From Kribbella pittospori (GTDB lineage: Bacteria; Actinomycetota; Actinomycetes; Propionibacteriales; Kribbellaceae), in assembly GCF_004331465.1 (NCBI RefSeq), contig NZ_SJKB01000001.1:310001-374000 (forward strand): 64,000 bases of DNA. The letters run 5' to 3'. Positions 63,468 to 64,000 of this stretch are shown piece after piece. The position numbers and the translations under genes were made by a program. Within the stretch, counting starts at the first letter, position 1. Every line of letters begins with the position of its first letter. Under the pieces are notes generated by a model that saw only the letters and a list, made by a program, of their open reading frames with translations, made no database searches and was not told the DNA's origin.

Positions 63468-64000
63468 AGGACATCGGTGACGGTTCTGGATCAGGACATC
63501 GGTGACAGTTTCGGGGTTCTTGGTGGTGACACTTCGGTCGCGAGGCTCGGGCGGTGCCAGCCAATGAACCCATCGATCCCCGTGTCCGCCTTGCGATCTC
63601 GCAGTGGCCCGAAGATGCTCCGCGCGGCGCGGTCTCGACCTTCTGCGCCGAGCATGGCATTTCGCGCAAGTCGTTCTACGAGCTGCGCAAGCGCGCGACG
63701 GCCGACGGTCCGGCGGCAGTGCTCGAGCCCAGGTCCAGGCGCCCGAGGACGAGCCCGTCCAAGCTGACCGACGAGGTCAAAGAACAAGCGGTACAGGTGC
63801 GGGCTGCGTTGGAGGCCTCCGGGCTGGACCACGGGCCGATCAGCGTGCACGACAAGATGCGCGCGATGGGGCTGGAGGTGGTGCCCTCGGTCGCGTCCCT
63901 GGCGCGGATCTTCCGTCAGGCAGGTGTGGCGCGGTTCGAGCCGAGGAAGAAGCCACGCTCGGCCTGGCGCCGGTTCGTCTATCCAGCCCCGAACGCCTGC
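63468..64000 (+). mobile_element. Left end of an IS481-like element, cut by the window edge
   Basis: AGGACATCGGTGAC occurs at 63468-63481 and again at 63493-63506 (25-bp period), the tandem end-repeat type seen in IS481-group elements, directly upstream of the transposase. The right end lies outside the window. Confidence 0.6.
63554..64000 (+). CDS. IS481-family transposase, N-terminal part (incomplete at the window edge)
   Basis: GTG 63554 opens VPANEPIDPRVRLAISQWPE and continues APRGAVSTFCAEHGISRKSF, YELRKRATADGPAAVLEPRS, LTDEVKEQAVQVRAALEASG and GPISVHDKMRAMGLEVVPSV. The HTH with CAEHGISRKSFYELRKR and the next helix-turn region match IS481/IS3-like transposases. The catalytic DDE part lies beyond base 64000. 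The frame is open to the edge. Confidence 0.75.
   Translation, partial: MPANEPIDPRVRLAISQWPEDAPRGAVSTFCAEHGISRKSFYELRKRATADGPAAVLEPRSRRPRTSPSKLTDEVKEQAVQVRAALEASGLDHGPISVHDKMRAMGLEVVPSVASLARIFRQAGVARFEPRKKPRSAWRRFVYPAPNAC

Overview
The window comes from a high-GC Gram-positive actinomycete. Codon use is strongly GC-biased, GTG starts are common, and the gene set is typical of the phylum: dgt next to dnaG, Lsr2, CU044_5270-type and DUF6325-type proteins, LuxR-ATPase regulators and a TetR/ABC exporter pair. The flavour is close to Kribbella or its relatives, but that is an inference from gene content and not from any database search.

Bases 1 to about 33.5 kb look like ordinary chromosome. In order they hold: a divergent ArsR regulator and RibD-like reductase sharing a palindromic operator; dgt; an FAD ferredoxin-type reductase; a secreted GH99/WbsX-like protein with a TolB-like propeller; dnaG; several small enzymes; an ECF sigma factor with its partner; AraC and phytanoyl-CoA dioxygenase; a LuxR-ATPase, a methyltransferase and a PNPOx-like protein; a ClC channel; a sulfatase; a divergent pair of winged-helix regulators whose operators lie over the ribosome binding site; and a TetR-controlled three-subunit molybdenum hydroxylase followed by an ABC exporter. 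A visible deletion scar (XdhC 5' end joined to a TetR 3' end) fuses the last two operons.

From about 34 kb to the end the window is an accessory region. Five modules at 34.4, 37.3, 43.5, 45.5 and 46.5 kb share one architecture: the anticodon-loop-to-3' half of a tRNA (Thr-, Met-, Lys-, Met- and Lys-like), then 92-93 bp, then a tandem pair of related 12-bp repeats. They read as attachment-site halves of a family of tRNA-targeting tyrosine-recombinase elements, with no integrase gene left nearby. Between them lie a Ser/Thr kinase, an RHS remnant, two LuxR regulators, an HExxH protein, a CD225-like protein, a methyltransferase, and a decayed three-repeat CRISPR of type I-E appearance without cas genes.

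From 46.7 kb on come Lsr2, a lipoprotein and two large NACHT-type STAND NTPases. The first (49.6-53.6 kb) carries an N-terminal Mrr-like nuclease domain; the second is at 60.2-63.1 kb on the other strand. Both are AT-richer than their surroundings and are candidate antiphage defence genes. The space between them is scrambled by mobile elements: an IS1634-like element whose transposase has been replaced by other genes and which is bracketed by duplicated copies of the 3' end of the first NACHT gene; an IS3-family element that truncates an HTH gene; and the start of an IS481-like element at the right edge.

Several genes carry single-base frameshifts (9.6 kb, 34.2 kb and IS3 orfA). No intact tRNA, rRNA, integrase or cas gene is visible.
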